Assembly: GCA_018372555.1 (NCBI GenBank)
Contig: JAHAIU010000031.1
Span: forward strand, 1-20,433
Direction: 5' to 3'
Length of the DNA: 20,433 bases
Origin: Clostridium sp.
Lineage (GTDB): Bacteria; Bacillota; Clostridia; Clostridiales; Clostridiaceae
The notes beneath the pieces are model-generated. The model was not told the DNA's origin. It did not search any database and saw only the letters and a list, made by a program, of their open reading frames with translations. The position numbers were made by a program, and so were the translations under genes. Shown piece by piece: positions 1 to 9,117 of this stretch; the stretch's first letter is position 1, and the number at the start of each line of letters is the position of its first letter.

Positions 1-96
1 AATTCATTAAACTTAAAGAACCGCCGTGTACCAGACCGGTACGCACGGTGGTGTGAGAGGTCGGTAGATAAAATAATTATCTACCTCCTACTCGAT
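1..96 (+). mobile_element. Group II intron, 3' end (domains V and VI), truncated by window start
   Basis: Bases 18-52 fold as domain V: ACCGCCGTG pairs with CACGGTGGT (one G-U), then TACC pairs with GGTA across an AGACC loop, leaving the usual two-base CG bulge. Domain VI follows. GAG (55-57) and AGG (58-60) pair with CTC (91-93) and CCT (87-89), leaving A90 unpaired between them. GGTAGATAA (63-71) pairs with TTATCTACC (77-85). A90 is seven bases before the end CTACTCGAT, the expected lariat branch-point position, so the 3' splice site is after 96. Domains I-IV and any reverse transcriptase/maturase gene would lie left of the window. The intron class is not assigned with confidence. Confidence 0.88.
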
Positions 97-158
97 TTAT
101 AATTATTTAATTAAGTTCTTAATAACAAAGTAAGATATTTAACTAGTTTCGACTATTT

Positions 159-187
159 TTAACATATAAATTTTTATTGTATATAAT
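159..187 (+). promoter_or_regulatory. Sigma-A-type promoter for the methyltransferase gene
   Basis: TTAACA (159-164) and TATAAT (182-187) are separated by 17 bp. A start site near 194 would give a leader of about 28 nt. An AGGAG ribosome binding site at 211-215 stands 6 nt before the ATG. The promoter lies in the 3' exon side of the group II intron, so it does not depend on intron sequence. Confidence 0.7.
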
Positions 188-221
188 ATATAAAAGCGAT
201 ATATGAAAAAAGGAGATACTA

Positions 222-998
222 ATGTCCTATAATGAAATTTTAAAAGGCTTTAGCTTTGATAAGGAAGTTGAAAGATTAGAGAAACAAGCTTTACTGGGAG
301 TAAATAAAGAACTTAAGACTTTAAAATCTTTAGGTATACAAGAAGACTCTTTAATACTTGAAGTAGGAAGTGGACCAGGAATATATACTAAAATATTATT
401 AGATAAGTTTAAAAATTCAGAAATAGTATGCTTAGATAATAATGCAGAAATGTTAAAGCATTCATATGAAATATTACATGAAGATTATAAAGATAGAGTT
501 AGTTTTATTAATGATGATATAATGAGATCATCTCTACCTAGTAATTATTTTGATGTTGTTATTGCAAGATTTGTATTTCAACATTTATCCTATCCAGAAA
601 GAGCTTTAAAAGAAATATATAGAGTTTTAAAGCCTGGTGGTAAAGTAATAATAATTGACGTTGATAGTGGATTATGGGGATTAACATACCCAAATAATCA
701 GCTTATAAATAATCTTAATAATCAATTATCTGCTTTTCAATCAAATAAAAATGGTAATAGAGAAATAGGGAGAGTAATTTTAACTATGCTTAAATTATTA
801 AAGTTTAAGAACTTAGATATTGAGGCTTTAATAAATCATAGTGAAATACTTGGAAAAGATAATTTCAGGAATAATTTTGATATTGAAAAAGTTAAAGATA
901 AAAGCTTATATAGTATGATGAAAAGTTATAATGACTTTTTTGATTTAAAGCATTCATCTATTATGATTTTAAAATTAGTTTTTTATGGAGAGAAATAA
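222..998 (+). CDS. Class I SAM-dependent methyltransferase (Methyltransf_11/UbiE-like fold)
   Basis: This 258-residue protein is a single-domain, presumably cytoplasmic methyltransferase. Motif I is LILEVGSGPGI (residues 44-54), which binds the SAM methionine part. An acidic residue, D72, ends strand beta2 and should contact the ribose. NDDI (97-100) precedes the motif DVVIARFVFQHL (111-122), and RVLKPGG (134-140) is the hallmark turn before strand beta5. The roughly 110-residue C-terminal part is helical and unrecognised, and probably forms the substrate cap. The substrate cannot be read from the sequence; small molecules, quinones, lipids and tRNA are all possible. The gene is monocistronic, with its own promoter and a terminator directly after it, and sits between a group II intron and a helicase gene. 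It has no operon partner to suggest a pathway. Confidence 0.85.
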   Translation: MSYNEILKGFSFDKEVERLEKQALLGVNKELKTLKSLGIQEDSLILEVGSGPGIYTKILLDKFKNSEIVCLDNNAEMLKHSYEILHEDYKDRVSFINDDIMRSSLPSNYFDVVIARFVFQHLSYPERALKEIYRVLKPGGKVIIIDVDSGLWGLTYPNNQLINNLNNQLSAFQSNKNGNREIGRVILTMLKLLKFKNLDIEALINHSEILGKDNFRNNFDIEKVKDKSLYSMMKSYNDFFDLKHSSIMILKLVFYGEK

Positions 999-1016
999 GA
1001 TAGTGACTCAAAACAT

Positions 1017-1043
1017 AAGAAGTGGATAAAATCACTTCTTTTT
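1017..1043 (+). terminator. Intrinsic terminator after the methyltransferase gene
   Basis: AAGAAGTG (1017-1024) pairs perfectly with CACTTCTT (1033-1040) over an 8-nt loop. The arm ends in a run of T that continues to 1043. It begins 18 nt after the stop codon. Confidence 0.75.
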
Positions 1044-1070
1044 GTTATAATTAAAGGATAATTACTTTTA

Positions 1071-1078
1071 AGGTGGAG
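1071..1078 (+). promoter_or_regulatory. Ribosome binding site that fixes the helicase start at 1082
   Basis: AGGTGGAG lies 3 nt before ATG 1082 (its AGGTGG core is 5 nt away). The longer reading frame would start at GTG 1073, which lies inside this site and has no ribosome binding site of its own at a usable distance. Confidence 0.75.
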
Positions 1079-1081
1079 ACT

Positions 1082-4000
1082 ATGTTGAAAAATGATTTAA
1101 TTAATAAATTTAGAAAAAGTACTTCTGGTAATAAAGAAATTGCTGGTAAAAGGATATTAAATGAAGGGTTAATTAGTTCTTTTAACGTTGAAAAAGATAA
1201 TAATGAAATAATTATAAATAGTAGTGTTATTTCTGAAAATTATTTCAGTGAATATAGTACTAAATTAAAAATAGATATTACAAGCAAGGATATTATTTCA
1301 ACTCATTGTACTTGCCAAGATTATGCTAATTATGAGCTTAAAAGAAAGAATTATTGTTGCAAGCACTTACACGCAATATTTTATAATTTTTTAACTAATC
1401 TTGAAAATTACGACGATATATATAAAAGTCTTGAAGAAACTTATTATTATGAAAAAAGTAATGATTCTATATTTAAAGTAAATAGTAATAATAGCATTTT
1501 AAGTTTATTGTTAGAAGAAGAAAATAAAGAAGAAATAAAAATAGAAGTGTATATAAATAAAAAGGGATATAAGAATTATTTATGTGCAGAATTTAAAATT
1601 GGACTTAAAGGTCTTGCTTCTAATAAGCTTTATGTAATTAAAGATATAAATCAGCTTCTAATATCTTATACAAATAAATTACCTATAAGGTACGGTAAAG
1701 ACTTCACATTTAACTTACGTACACAAAGGCTTGGAGTTAAAGAAGATAAGATAATTAAGTTTATTCAAAAGATAAAAGAAATAGAAAATTTATCTTCTAG
1801 GTTTATAAAAAGACAGGATTCATTTATTGATGGTAAGAATATTATAATTCCAGAGTTCTTAATTAGAGAGTTCTTTGAAACTATTTCGAAAAATAGGGTA
1901 TATCTGAATGAAGGATTCTTTTATAGAGCAGTAGAAGCTGAAATTCTATTTGATAAACCTAATACTTCTTTTTATCTGAAGGAACTTAACAGTAGATACT
2001 TATTGTCTATAGAAGATGGATTTCCTGTTGCATTAAATAAAGAAAAAACTGTTTATATTTATGGTAGTAGTATATACTTACCTGAATCAAAGTATTGTTA
2101 TGAAATTTCAAAGTTTATTAATGCTTTTAATGGGAAGGAACAACTAACTTTAGATAGAAAAGATGAAGTGAAAATATTATCTAGTCTTTTACCTAAACTA
2201 TACAATTTGTCACAAGAAGTAAAGATTAGTAATTCTATTAAAGAAAAAATTGTAAGAGAAGATGTTAAATTTAGTTTTTATTTTGATAAGGTAAATAGAA
2301 CCACTGTCTTAACTGTAAAAGTCAAATATGGTGCTCATGAGTTTAACATATTCCATGACTACAAAGATAAAATTATCTATAGGGATTTAAATAAAGAGTC
2401 TGAAATAACATCTTTATTAAGGGGTTATGGGTTTGAAGCATCAGGTGATAAGTTCTATTTAATTTTGGGAGATGACTATATATTTAATTTCTTTAAAAAT
2501 GATATAGCTAAGCTTCAAGAATTAGGTGAGGTTTATTATTCAGAGAACTTTAAGGGAATTAGAAATATAAGTACTAAAAGTATTTCTGCTGAAATTAGTG
2601 CTGGAAAATATGATTATTTCGATTTTAAATTTAACATTGATAATATACCTAAAAGTGAAGTTTATGAAATATTAACTGCCTTTAAGGATAATTTGAAATA
2701 TTATAAGCTAAAGGATGGAGAATACTTAGATTTAGATGAAATAGAACTTAAAAGTTTCTTAAAGCTATTAGATGCTATATCTGTAGGAAATGACTTAAGC
2801 AAGGATTCTTTACTTGTTAATAAAAATAAGGCTGTATATCTAGAAAGTATAATTAAAGATAATAAGCTTAGATATATAAAAGGTAAAAATGAACTATCTA
2901 AAATTAGTAAAAAGTTTAAGGAAATAAAAAAGTTAGCTTTTAAGGAGCCTTTATCTTTAGTTGCTGAACTTAGGTCTTATCAAAAAGAGGGTTATAATTG
3001 GCTTAAGACTTTAGATTATTTAGGTTTTGGAGGTATCTTGGGTGATGAAATGGGCCTTGGAAAAACTATTCAAGCAATAACGTTTATTTTATCTTCTTTG
3101 CCTTCAAAAACATTAATTGTAGCTCCAACCTCATTAATATATAACTGGGGCAATGAAATTAAGAAATTTGCCCCAACTATAAAATTTGTGGTAGTTAATG
3201 GTATAAAGGAAGAAAGAGTTAAAGTTTTAAATGAGTATCATAATTTTGATGTTATAATTACAACTTATAATTTACTAAAAAGAGATTTAGATATTTATAA
3301 GGAAATTAACTTTGATTATTGTTTTATAGATGAAGCGCAAAATATAAAAAACAGTAGCTCTCAAAACTCTATTTCAGTAAAGGATATTAATGCTAATAGA
3401 AAGTTCGCTTTAACAGGTACTCCTATTGAAAATTCACTAATGGAGCTTTGGTCTATTTTTGATTTTATTATGCCAGGTTATCTATTTGAAGAAAAGGACT
3501 TTAGTGTTAGATATCATAAGAAGTTAAAGGAATCAAAAGAAGTATTAGAAGAACTCAATAAACTAATATCACCATTTATATTAAGAAGATATAAAAAGGA
3601 TGTAATTAAAGAATTACCATTAAAGATAGAAAAGAAATTAGTAGTATCGATGTCAAAGGAACAAGAAAAGGCTTATGGTATATATTCAGATTATGTTAAG
3701 AAGTTAATTGAGAAGAAAGTAATGGAAGATGACTTGAAAAATAGCAAAATAGAGATACTTTCATATATTACAAAGCTAAGACAACTTTCTTTAGATCCCT
3801 CTGTTGTTTTAAATGATTATTCTGGTGATAGTGGTAAGATAGATGCACTTATCGAAATATTAAAACAAGGTATAGATGAAGGACATAAAATATTAGTATT
3901 CTCTCAATTTACATCAGTACTTAAAAATATAGCTAATAAAATAAAAGGTGAAGAAATATCTTTTAATTATTTAGATGGAAGTGTTCCCTCTAAAAATAGA

Positions 4001-4348
4001 ATAGAATTAATTGATGATTTTAATAATGGTAATAAATCAGTGTTTTTAATAAGTCTTAAGGCTGGAGGAACAGGCTTAAACTTAACATCTGCTGATATAG
4101 TAATTCATTTTGATCCATGGTGGAATCCTGCTGTAGAGGACCAAGCAACAGATAGGGCTCATAGATTGGGTCAAAAAAATGTAGTTGAAGTTATTAAACT
4201 AATATCAAAAGATACAATAGAAGAAAAGATAGTAGAATTACAAGAAGAAAAAAGAAAACTAATTGCCAATATATTAGATAATGAAGGTGAGGCTATTAAT
4301 ATAAATTCATTAACTGATGAGGATATAATAAACTTATTTTCTAAATAG
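1082..4348 (+). CDS. SWIM zinc-finger SNF2-family DNA-dependent ATPase (helicase-like)
   Basis: The protein has 1088 residues from ATG 1082. The N-terminus carries a SWIM zinc finger (C76-x-C78 ... C93-x-H95). A long middle region (about 150-600) resembles the SNF2-associated region of bacterial homologues. The two-lobed SNF2 motor follows: LRSYQKEGYNW (motif Ia region, about 630), DEMGLGKT (Walker A, 655-662), DEAQ (750-753), ALTGTP near 777, FSQFT (motif IV), GGTGLNL (motif V) and DRAHRLGQ (motif VI, 1024-1031). All ATPase motifs are intact, so an active translocase acting on DNA or nucleoprotein is expected; its target is unknown. The closest named relative I can suggest is the B. subtilis YwqA type. 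It is separated from mutS by a terminator, so a mismatch-repair role is only suggested by position. Confidence 0.9.
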   Translation: MLKNDLINKFRKSTSGNKEIAGKRILNEGLISSFNVEKDNNEIIINSSVISENYFSEYSTKLKIDITSKDIISTHCTCQDYANYELKRKNYCCKHLHAIFYNFLTNLENYDDIYKSLEETYYYEKSNDSIFKVNSNNSILSLLLEEENKEEIKIEVYINKKGYKNYLCAEFKIGLKGLASNKLYVIKDINQLLISYTNKLPIRYGKDFTFNLRTQRLGVKEDKIIKFIQKIKEIENLSSRFIKRQDSFIDGKNIIIPEFLIREFFETISKNRVYLNEGFFYRAVEAEILFDKPNTSFYLKELNSRYLLSIEDGFPVALNKEKTVYIYGSSIYLPESKYCYEISKFINAFNGKEQLTLDRKDEVKILSSLLPKLYNLSQEVKISNSIKEKIVREDVKFSFYFDKVNRTTVLTVKVKYGAHEFNIFHDYKDKIIYRDLNKESEITSLLRGYGFEASGDKFYLILGDDYIFNFFKNDIAKLQELGEVYYSENFKGIRNISTKSISAEISAGKYDYFDFKFNIDNIPKSEVYEILTAFKDNLKYYKLKDGEYLDLDEIELKSFLKLLDAISVGNDLSKDSLLVNKNKAVYLESIIKDNKLRYIKGKNELSKISKKFKEIKKLAFKEPLSLVAELRSYQKEGYNWLKTLDYLGFGGILGDEMGLGKTIQAITFILSSLPSKTLIVAPTSLIYNWGNEIKKFAPTIKFVVVNGIKEERVKVLNEYHNFDVIITTYNLLKRDLDIYKEINFDYCFIDEAQNIKNSSSQNSISVKDINANRKFALTGTPIENSLMELWSIFDFIMPGYLFEEKDFSVRYHKKLKESKEVLEELNKLISPFILRRYKKDVIKELPLKIEKKLVVSMSKEQEKAYGIYSDYVKKLIEKKVMEDDLKNSKIEILSYITKLRQLSLDPSVVLNDYSGDSGKIDALIEILKQGIDEGHKILVFSQFTSVLKNIANKIKGEEISFNYLDGSVPSKNRIELIDDFNNGNKSVFLISLKAGGTGLNLTSADIVIHFDPWWNPAVEDQATDRAHRLGQKNVVEVIKLISKDTIEEKIVELQEEKRKLIANILDNEGEAININSLTDEDIINLFSK

Positions 4349-4427
4349 AATTTAATCTTTAAAGGTGAAAGTTTTTTATAGTATAATAAGAAATGATAGA
4401 GTTAATTAAGTTATTATGTAAAATTAA

Positions 4428-4460
4428 GGCTGTCAATTAGGCAGCCCTTTGCTATTTTTT
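4428..4460 (+). terminator. Intrinsic terminator between the SNF2 gene and mutS
   Basis: GGCTG (4428-4432) pairs with CAGCC (4442-4446), extended by a G-U pair, and a T-rich tail CTATTTTTT ends at 4460. It lies about 80 nt after the helicase stop and 50 nt before the mutS start, so mutS must have its own start site or depend on read-through. Confidence 0.7.
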
Positions 4461-4510
4461 ACATTTTAATTCTATCTTAGATTTTAAATTTAAATTTGTG
4501 AGGTATTTAT

Positions 4511-7192
4511 ATGTTAACTCCAATGATGAGACAATATTTTGAAATAAAAGAAAATTATAAGGATTGTATATTATTCTTTAGACTAGGTGACTTTTATGAA
4601 ATGTTCTTCGATGATGCTAAAATAGCATCTAGAGAATTAGAGTTAGTTTTAACAGGAAGAGATTGTGGTCTTGAGGAAAGAGCCCCTATGTGTGGAATAC
4701 CATTTCATGCTGCCTCTTCTTATATAGCTAGGCTTGTTAATAAAGGATATAAAGTAGCAATAGGTGAGCAAGTAGAAGATCCTTCTGTAGCTAAAGGTAT
4801 AGTTAAAAGAGATGTAATTAAAGTTATTACACCAGGTACTTTTGTTGAAGCTTCTGAAGATAGTGAATATAAAAATACATATTTAATGTGCATAATTGAA
4901 GATGATATAAATTACGCTTTAGCTATTACAGATATCTCTACAGGTGAATTTAAGACAACATCATTTAATAACAGCATGGCAACTTTATTTGATGAGATAA
5001 CTAAGGTTGCACCAAAAGAAATAATAGTTGATGAAAATATTAGTGAAGAGCTTTTAAAAGAAATAAAATCTATATCACAAGCTTTAATTACTAAAAGAAA
5101 CTTTAATAAAGAAATATGTAGTGAAGATGATTTAATAAATCAATTCTCTGAAGTATGTGTAGCTAGTTTAGATAATTCTTCTAAAAAAGCATCAATGGCA
5201 TTATTAAAGTATATCTTTGATACTCAAAAAATGAATCTAACTAATATTAACTTACTTGAATACTATGACATAATAAACTATATGACTATAGACGGTAACT
5301 CAAGAAGAAATTTAGAGCTTACTGAAAGCTTAAAGGAAAAGTCTAAAAAGGGTAGTTTAATTTGGGTATTAGATAAAACTGCTACATCAATGGGGGGAAG
5401 AGCCATAAGAAAATGGATTGAAGAACCTCTTATTATTAAAAATGAAATAGATAAGCGCTTAAATGGTGTTGAAGAGTTATTTGAGAAAAACTACTTTAAT
5501 GAAGACTTAAGACTTTTGCTTAAAGAAATATATGATATAGAAAGAATAGTAGGAAAGATATCTAATAAAAATGCTAATGCTAAAGATTTAGTTTCATTAA
5601 GACACTCTATATCTAAGATACCAGGAATAAAAAATCATTTATCTGAAGCAAATTCAGACCTATTAAAAGAATGGTTTAATGCAATAGATGAACTGGAAGA
5701 CGTTAAAGAATTGCTAGATAAATCTATACTAGATGATCCATCCCTTTCAATTAAAGAAGGGAACATTATTAGAGATGGATATAATGAAGAAGTTGATAGC
5801 TTAAGAACTGCAAAATTACACGGTAAAGAATGGATAGCTGCTCTAGAAAATAGAGAGAGAGACTTTACTGGAATTAGATCTCTAAAGGTTGGATATAACA
5901 AAGTGTTTGGATATTATATAGAAATATCTAAAGCTAATTATTCTTCTATTCCTGAAGGTAGGTATATAAGAAAACAAACTTTAGCTAACGCTGAAAGATT
6001 TATCACTCAAGAACTAAAGGAAATGGAAGATAAGATTTTAGGAGCTGAAGAAAAACTAATTTCACTAGAATATAATCTATTTATAGAAATTAGAGATGCT
6101 ATTGAAAAAGAAATACCAAGACTTAAGAAAAGTGCTAGAATAATTGGAGACTTAGATGCTTTATCTACTCTTGCCATAGTAGCATTAGAAAATAATTATA
6201 CTAAACCAGTTATTAATGAAGATGGGATTGTTGAAATAAAAGATGGAAGACATCCTGTAGTAGAAAAGGTTATTGGAAATGGCGAATTTGTTTCTAATGA
6301 TACATTAGTAAATCAAGATGAAAATAGATTACTATTAATTACAGGTCCCAATATGGCAGGTAAATCTACATATATGAGGCAAGTAGCGTTAATAACACTT
6401 ATGGCTCAAATAGGGTCCTTTGTTCCAGCTACATCTGCTAATATTTCAATATGTGATAAGATATTCACTAGAATAGGGGCATCTGATGATTTAGCCGGTG
6501 GAAAATCTACATTTATGGTAGAAATGTGGGAAGTTTCAAACATCCTAAAAAATGCTACTAATAAAAGTTTAGTTTTATTAGATGAAGTCGGAAGAGGTAC
6601 TTCAACTTATGATGGACTAAGTATAGCTTGGTCAGTAATAGAATACATTTCAACTAATAATAATTTGAAATGTAAGACTCTATTTGCAACCCATTATCAT
6701 GAATTAACAAAACTTGAAGGAGCTTTAGAAGGAGTTAAAAATTACTCTGTAGCAGTAAGTGAAATAGATGATAATATCATATTCTTAAGAAAGATAGTAG
6801 AAGGTGGAGCTGATCAATCTTACGGTATAGAGGTAGCTAAGCTTGCAGGACTTCCAAATGAAGTAATAAATCGTGCTAAGGAAATTCTATCAACATTAGA
6901 AGATACAAATACTAAAGTTGATAATAAAGAGATAGCAATTGAAAGTGTTAAAATAAATAATACTAATAACGAAGATAAAGATAGTAATTTTAATGATAAT
7001 TATATATTAGAAACTAAGGATAATAAAAAGTCTAAAAAAGTTAAAGAAGATAACTTCCAATTAGATTTCACTATGATAGAAAAAGAAAACTTACTGAATT
7101 CTATAGCTAATATAGATGTTATGGCGTTAACACCATTAGATGCTATGAATGCTTTGTATAAACTAACTATAGAGGCTAAGAAGTTACAGTAA
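4511..7192 (+). CDS. mutS: DNA mismatch repair protein MutS
   Basis: MutS recognises base mismatches and small loops in newly replicated DNA and recruits MutL. The mismatch-reading Phe-x-Glu motif is present as F28-Y29-E30 in GDFYEMFF. The ABC-type ATPase domain has Walker A GPNMAGKST (612-620), signature/Walker B LLDEVGRGTSTYDG (D691, E692) and the H-loop THYHEL (H728). At 893 residues it is a little longer than E. coli MutS (853). The excess lies in a low-complexity Asn/Lys/Asp-rich linker (about 800-850) before the C-terminal helical part, which ends in a MALTPLDAMNALYKL segment. A GTGAGG ribosome binding site at 4498-4503 supports the start. mutL follows after 16 nt, so the two are co-transcribed. 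No sequence oddities were seen in the catalytic parts. Confidence 0.98.
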   Translation: MLTPMMRQYFEIKENYKDCILFFRLGDFYEMFFDDAKIASRELELVLTGRDCGLEERAPMCGIPFHAASSYIARLVNKGYKVAIGEQVEDPSVAKGIVKRDVIKVITPGTFVEASEDSEYKNTYLMCIIEDDINYALAITDISTGEFKTTSFNNSMATLFDEITKVAPKEIIVDENISEELLKEIKSISQALITKRNFNKEICSEDDLINQFSEVCVASLDNSSKKASMALLKYIFDTQKMNLTNINLLEYYDIINYMTIDGNSRRNLELTESLKEKSKKGSLIWVLDKTATSMGGRAIRKWIEEPLIIKNEIDKRLNGVEELFEKNYFNEDLRLLLKEIYDIERIVGKISNKNANAKDLVSLRHSISKIPGIKNHLSEANSDLLKEWFNAIDELEDVKELLDKSILDDPSLSIKEGNIIRDGYNEEVDSLRTAKLHGKEWIAALENRERDFTGIRSLKVGYNKVFGYYIEISKANYSSIPEGRYIRKQTLANAERFITQELKEMEDKILGAEEKLISLEYNLFIEIRDAIEKEIPRLKKSARIIGDLDALSTLAIVALENNYTKPVINEDGIVEIKDGRHPVVEKVIGNGEFVSNDTLVNQDENRLLLITGPNMAGKSTYMRQVALITLMAQIGSFVPATSANISICDKIFTRIGASDDLAGGKSTFMVEMWEVSNILKNATNKSLVLLDEVGRGTSTYDGLSIAWSVIEYISTNNNLKCKTLFATHYHELTKLEGALEGVKNYSVAVSEIDDNIIFLRKIVEGGADQSYGIEVAKLAGLPNEVINRAKEILSTLEDTNTKVDNKEIAIESVKINNTNNEDKDSNFNDNYILETKDNKKSKKVKEDNFQLDFTMIEKENLLNSIANIDVMALTPLDAMNALYKLTIEAKKLQ

Positions 7193-7208
7193 TTTAAAGG
7201 GTGAGTAT

Positions 7209-9107
7209 ATGAAGAGAATTAATATATTAGATGAACATACTTCTAATAAGATTGCAGCTGGAGAAGTAGTTGAAAGACCTTCTTCAGTTGTTAAGGAGTT
7301 AATAGAAAACTCAATAGATGCAGAAGCTAAGAATATAACTATAGAAATAGAAGAAGGTGGATGTTCTTTAATTAGAATTATTGATGATGGTAATGGAATT
7401 CATAAAGATGATATTAAAAAGGCATTTATGCCCCATGCTACATCAAAAATAAAAGATGTAGAAGATATATATTCTATTTTGACATTAGGCTTTAGAGGTG
7501 AAGCCTTAGCATCTATTGCTGCAATATCTAAGGTGAATTTAAAAAGTAAAACTGAAGCAGATGAGTTTGGGTCTGAAATAATTATTGAAGGTGGTGTAAT
7601 TCAGTCCACAAAAGATATAGGATGTAATAAGGGTACTATTATGGAAGTAAGAGATTTGTTTTACAATGTACCTGCAAGAAAGAAGTTCCTAAAATCAATA
7701 TCAAGAGAAGGATCTTTAATAGGTGATATAATTAATAGAATTGCATTATCTAATCCAGATATATCAATTAAGTTTTATAATAATGGTAAAAAAGTTTTAC
7801 ATACTTATGGAACAGGAAATCTAAAAGATGTAATTAGAACTGTATATGGTAAAACTATTAGTGAAAATATAATTTACTTTGAAAGTAAAGAGGAAGATAT
7901 ATCACTATATGGATATATAGGTAAAGAAGAAATATCAAGGGGGTCTAGAAATAATCAAAGCATTTTTGTTAATGGTAGATATATTAAAAATAAAACTATT
8001 GTTGCTGCTGTAGAAAACGCCTTTAAATCTTTTGCTACAGTTAATAAATTCCCTTTCTTCGTCTTATTTTTAGAAGTATATCCTGAGTTTGTTGATGTTA
8101 ATATTCATCCAACAAAGGCAGAAATAAAATTTAAAGAAGATAGGATAATTTTTAAAAAAATATTTGATTTAGTTCATAAGGCATTTAAATTAGAAGTTTT
8201 TAATGATTTTTATATTCCAGAAGAAGAAAAGGAAGAAATTGAAGAGAAAAATAAAATAGATGAGGTTGAAAATATCTCTTTTAATATGGAAGTAGTAACG
8301 AGAGAAGAAGAAATATATAGAGAACCAATTATAAATAAAGACTTAGATAATCTTTCTTATGATGATATAAAGAAGGAAGAGGAATTATATAAGGCTCTTA
8401 AAAATAGTAATGTAGTTTATAATAGCAACAATATTAATAAATCAGCACCTTCTGTAGTTTCTGAGAAAAGAGAACAAATAAATGAAGATATAAAGCCGTT
8501 AAATAATGAAATTAATAGAACTCCTAAGTTTCCAGGACTAAAAGTAATAGGGCAATTTAATAAAACTTATATACTTGCTGAATATGATGAGGTGCTATAT
8601 ATAATAGATCAGCATGCAGCTCATGAAAAAATACTATTTGAAAAATATTTAAAGAATATTGAAGATGGTGATATAGTAGTGCAAACATTATTAGTTCCTA
8701 CTTTAATAGATTTAACTACTGATGATTATTGTTATTTTGAAGAAAATATAGATATATTTATTAAGGCTGGATTTATCATAGAAAAGTTTGGTGGAAATAC
8801 TATAGCAATTAAGGAAGTACCATATTTTCTTGGAAAATTAGATGCTAGGAATCTATTTATAAATATATTAGACAATATAAAGTCATTAGGAAGCGGAAAG
8901 ACAACTGAAGTTAAATATAATAGGATAGCAACTTTAGCATGTAAAGCTGCTGTTAAGGCTAATGATTACTTAAATGACATAGAAATGGAAAGGTTAATAA
9001 ATGATTTAAGATATATAGAAGATCCTTTCCATTGTCCTCATGGAAGGCCTGTAATAATTAAATTTACTAATTATGAGCTAGATAAGAAATTTAGAAGAAT
9101 TGTTTAA
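7209..9107 (+). CDS. mutL: DNA mismatch repair endonuclease MutL
   Basis: MutL couples mismatch recognition by MutS to strand incision. The N-terminal GHKL ATPase is intact: NKIAAGEVVERP (13-24), E33-N34 in ELIENSIDAEA, DDGNGI (59-64), HATSKI (76-81) and GFRGEAL (94-100). A variable acidic linker of about 100 residues (340-440) follows. The C-terminal domain carries the metal-dependent endonuclease motif DQHAAHEKILFE (467-478), plus CKAA and CPHGRP (609-614). This is therefore the nicking type of MutL found in organisms without MutH, such as Bacillus, rather than the E. coli type. The AAAGGGTGAG ribosome binding site lies in the short gap after mutS. The stop codon overlaps the miaA ribosome binding site, so translation of the two is likely coupled. 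Confidence 0.98.
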   Translation: MKRINILDEHTSNKIAAGEVVERPSSVVKELIENSIDAEAKNITIEIEEGGCSLIRIIDDGNGIHKDDIKKAFMPHATSKIKDVEDIYSILTLGFRGEALASIAAISKVNLKSKTEADEFGSEIIIEGGVIQSTKDIGCNKGTIMEVRDLFYNVPARKKFLKSISREGSLIGDIINRIALSNPDISIKFYNNGKKVLHTYGTGNLKDVIRTVYGKTISENIIYFESKEEDISLYGYIGKEEISRGSRNNQSIFVNGRYIKNKTIVAAVENAFKSFATVNKFPFFVLFLEVYPEFVDVNIHPTKAEIKFKEDRIIFKKIFDLVHKAFKLEVFNDFYIPEEEKEEIEEKNKIDEVENISFNMEVVTREEEIYREPIINKDLDNLSYDDIKKEEELYKALKNSNVVYNSNNINKSAPSVVSEKREQINEDIKPLNNEINRTPKFPGLKVIGQFNKTYILAEYDEVLYIIDQHAAHEKILFEKYLKNIEDGDIVVQTLLVPTLIDLTTDDYCYFEENIDIFIKAGFIIEKFGGNTIAIKEVPYFLGKLDARNLFINILDNIKSLGSGKTTEVKYNRIATLACKAAVKANDYLNDIEMERLINDLRYIEDPFHCPHGRPVIIKFTNYELDKKFRRIV

Positions 9108-9112
9108 AGGAG
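9106..9112 (+). promoter_or_regulatory. Ribosome binding site that fixes the miaA start at 9118
   Basis: AAAGGAG overlaps the mutL stop codon (9105-9107) and stands 5 nt before ATG 9118. An in-frame TTG at 9100 lies upstream of the site, inside mutL, and is not needed. Confidence 0.8.
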
Positions 9113-9117
9113 AAATA

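Noticed and set aside
1073..1081. GTG at 1073 as start of the SNF2 gene
   Set aside because: It is inside the AGGTGGAG ribosome binding site that serves ATG 1082.
5635..5901. 88-residue open frame antisense inside mutS
   Set aside because: It lies wholly within a strongly supported gene, has no ribosome binding site or recognisable domain, and has a composition typical of an antisense shadow.
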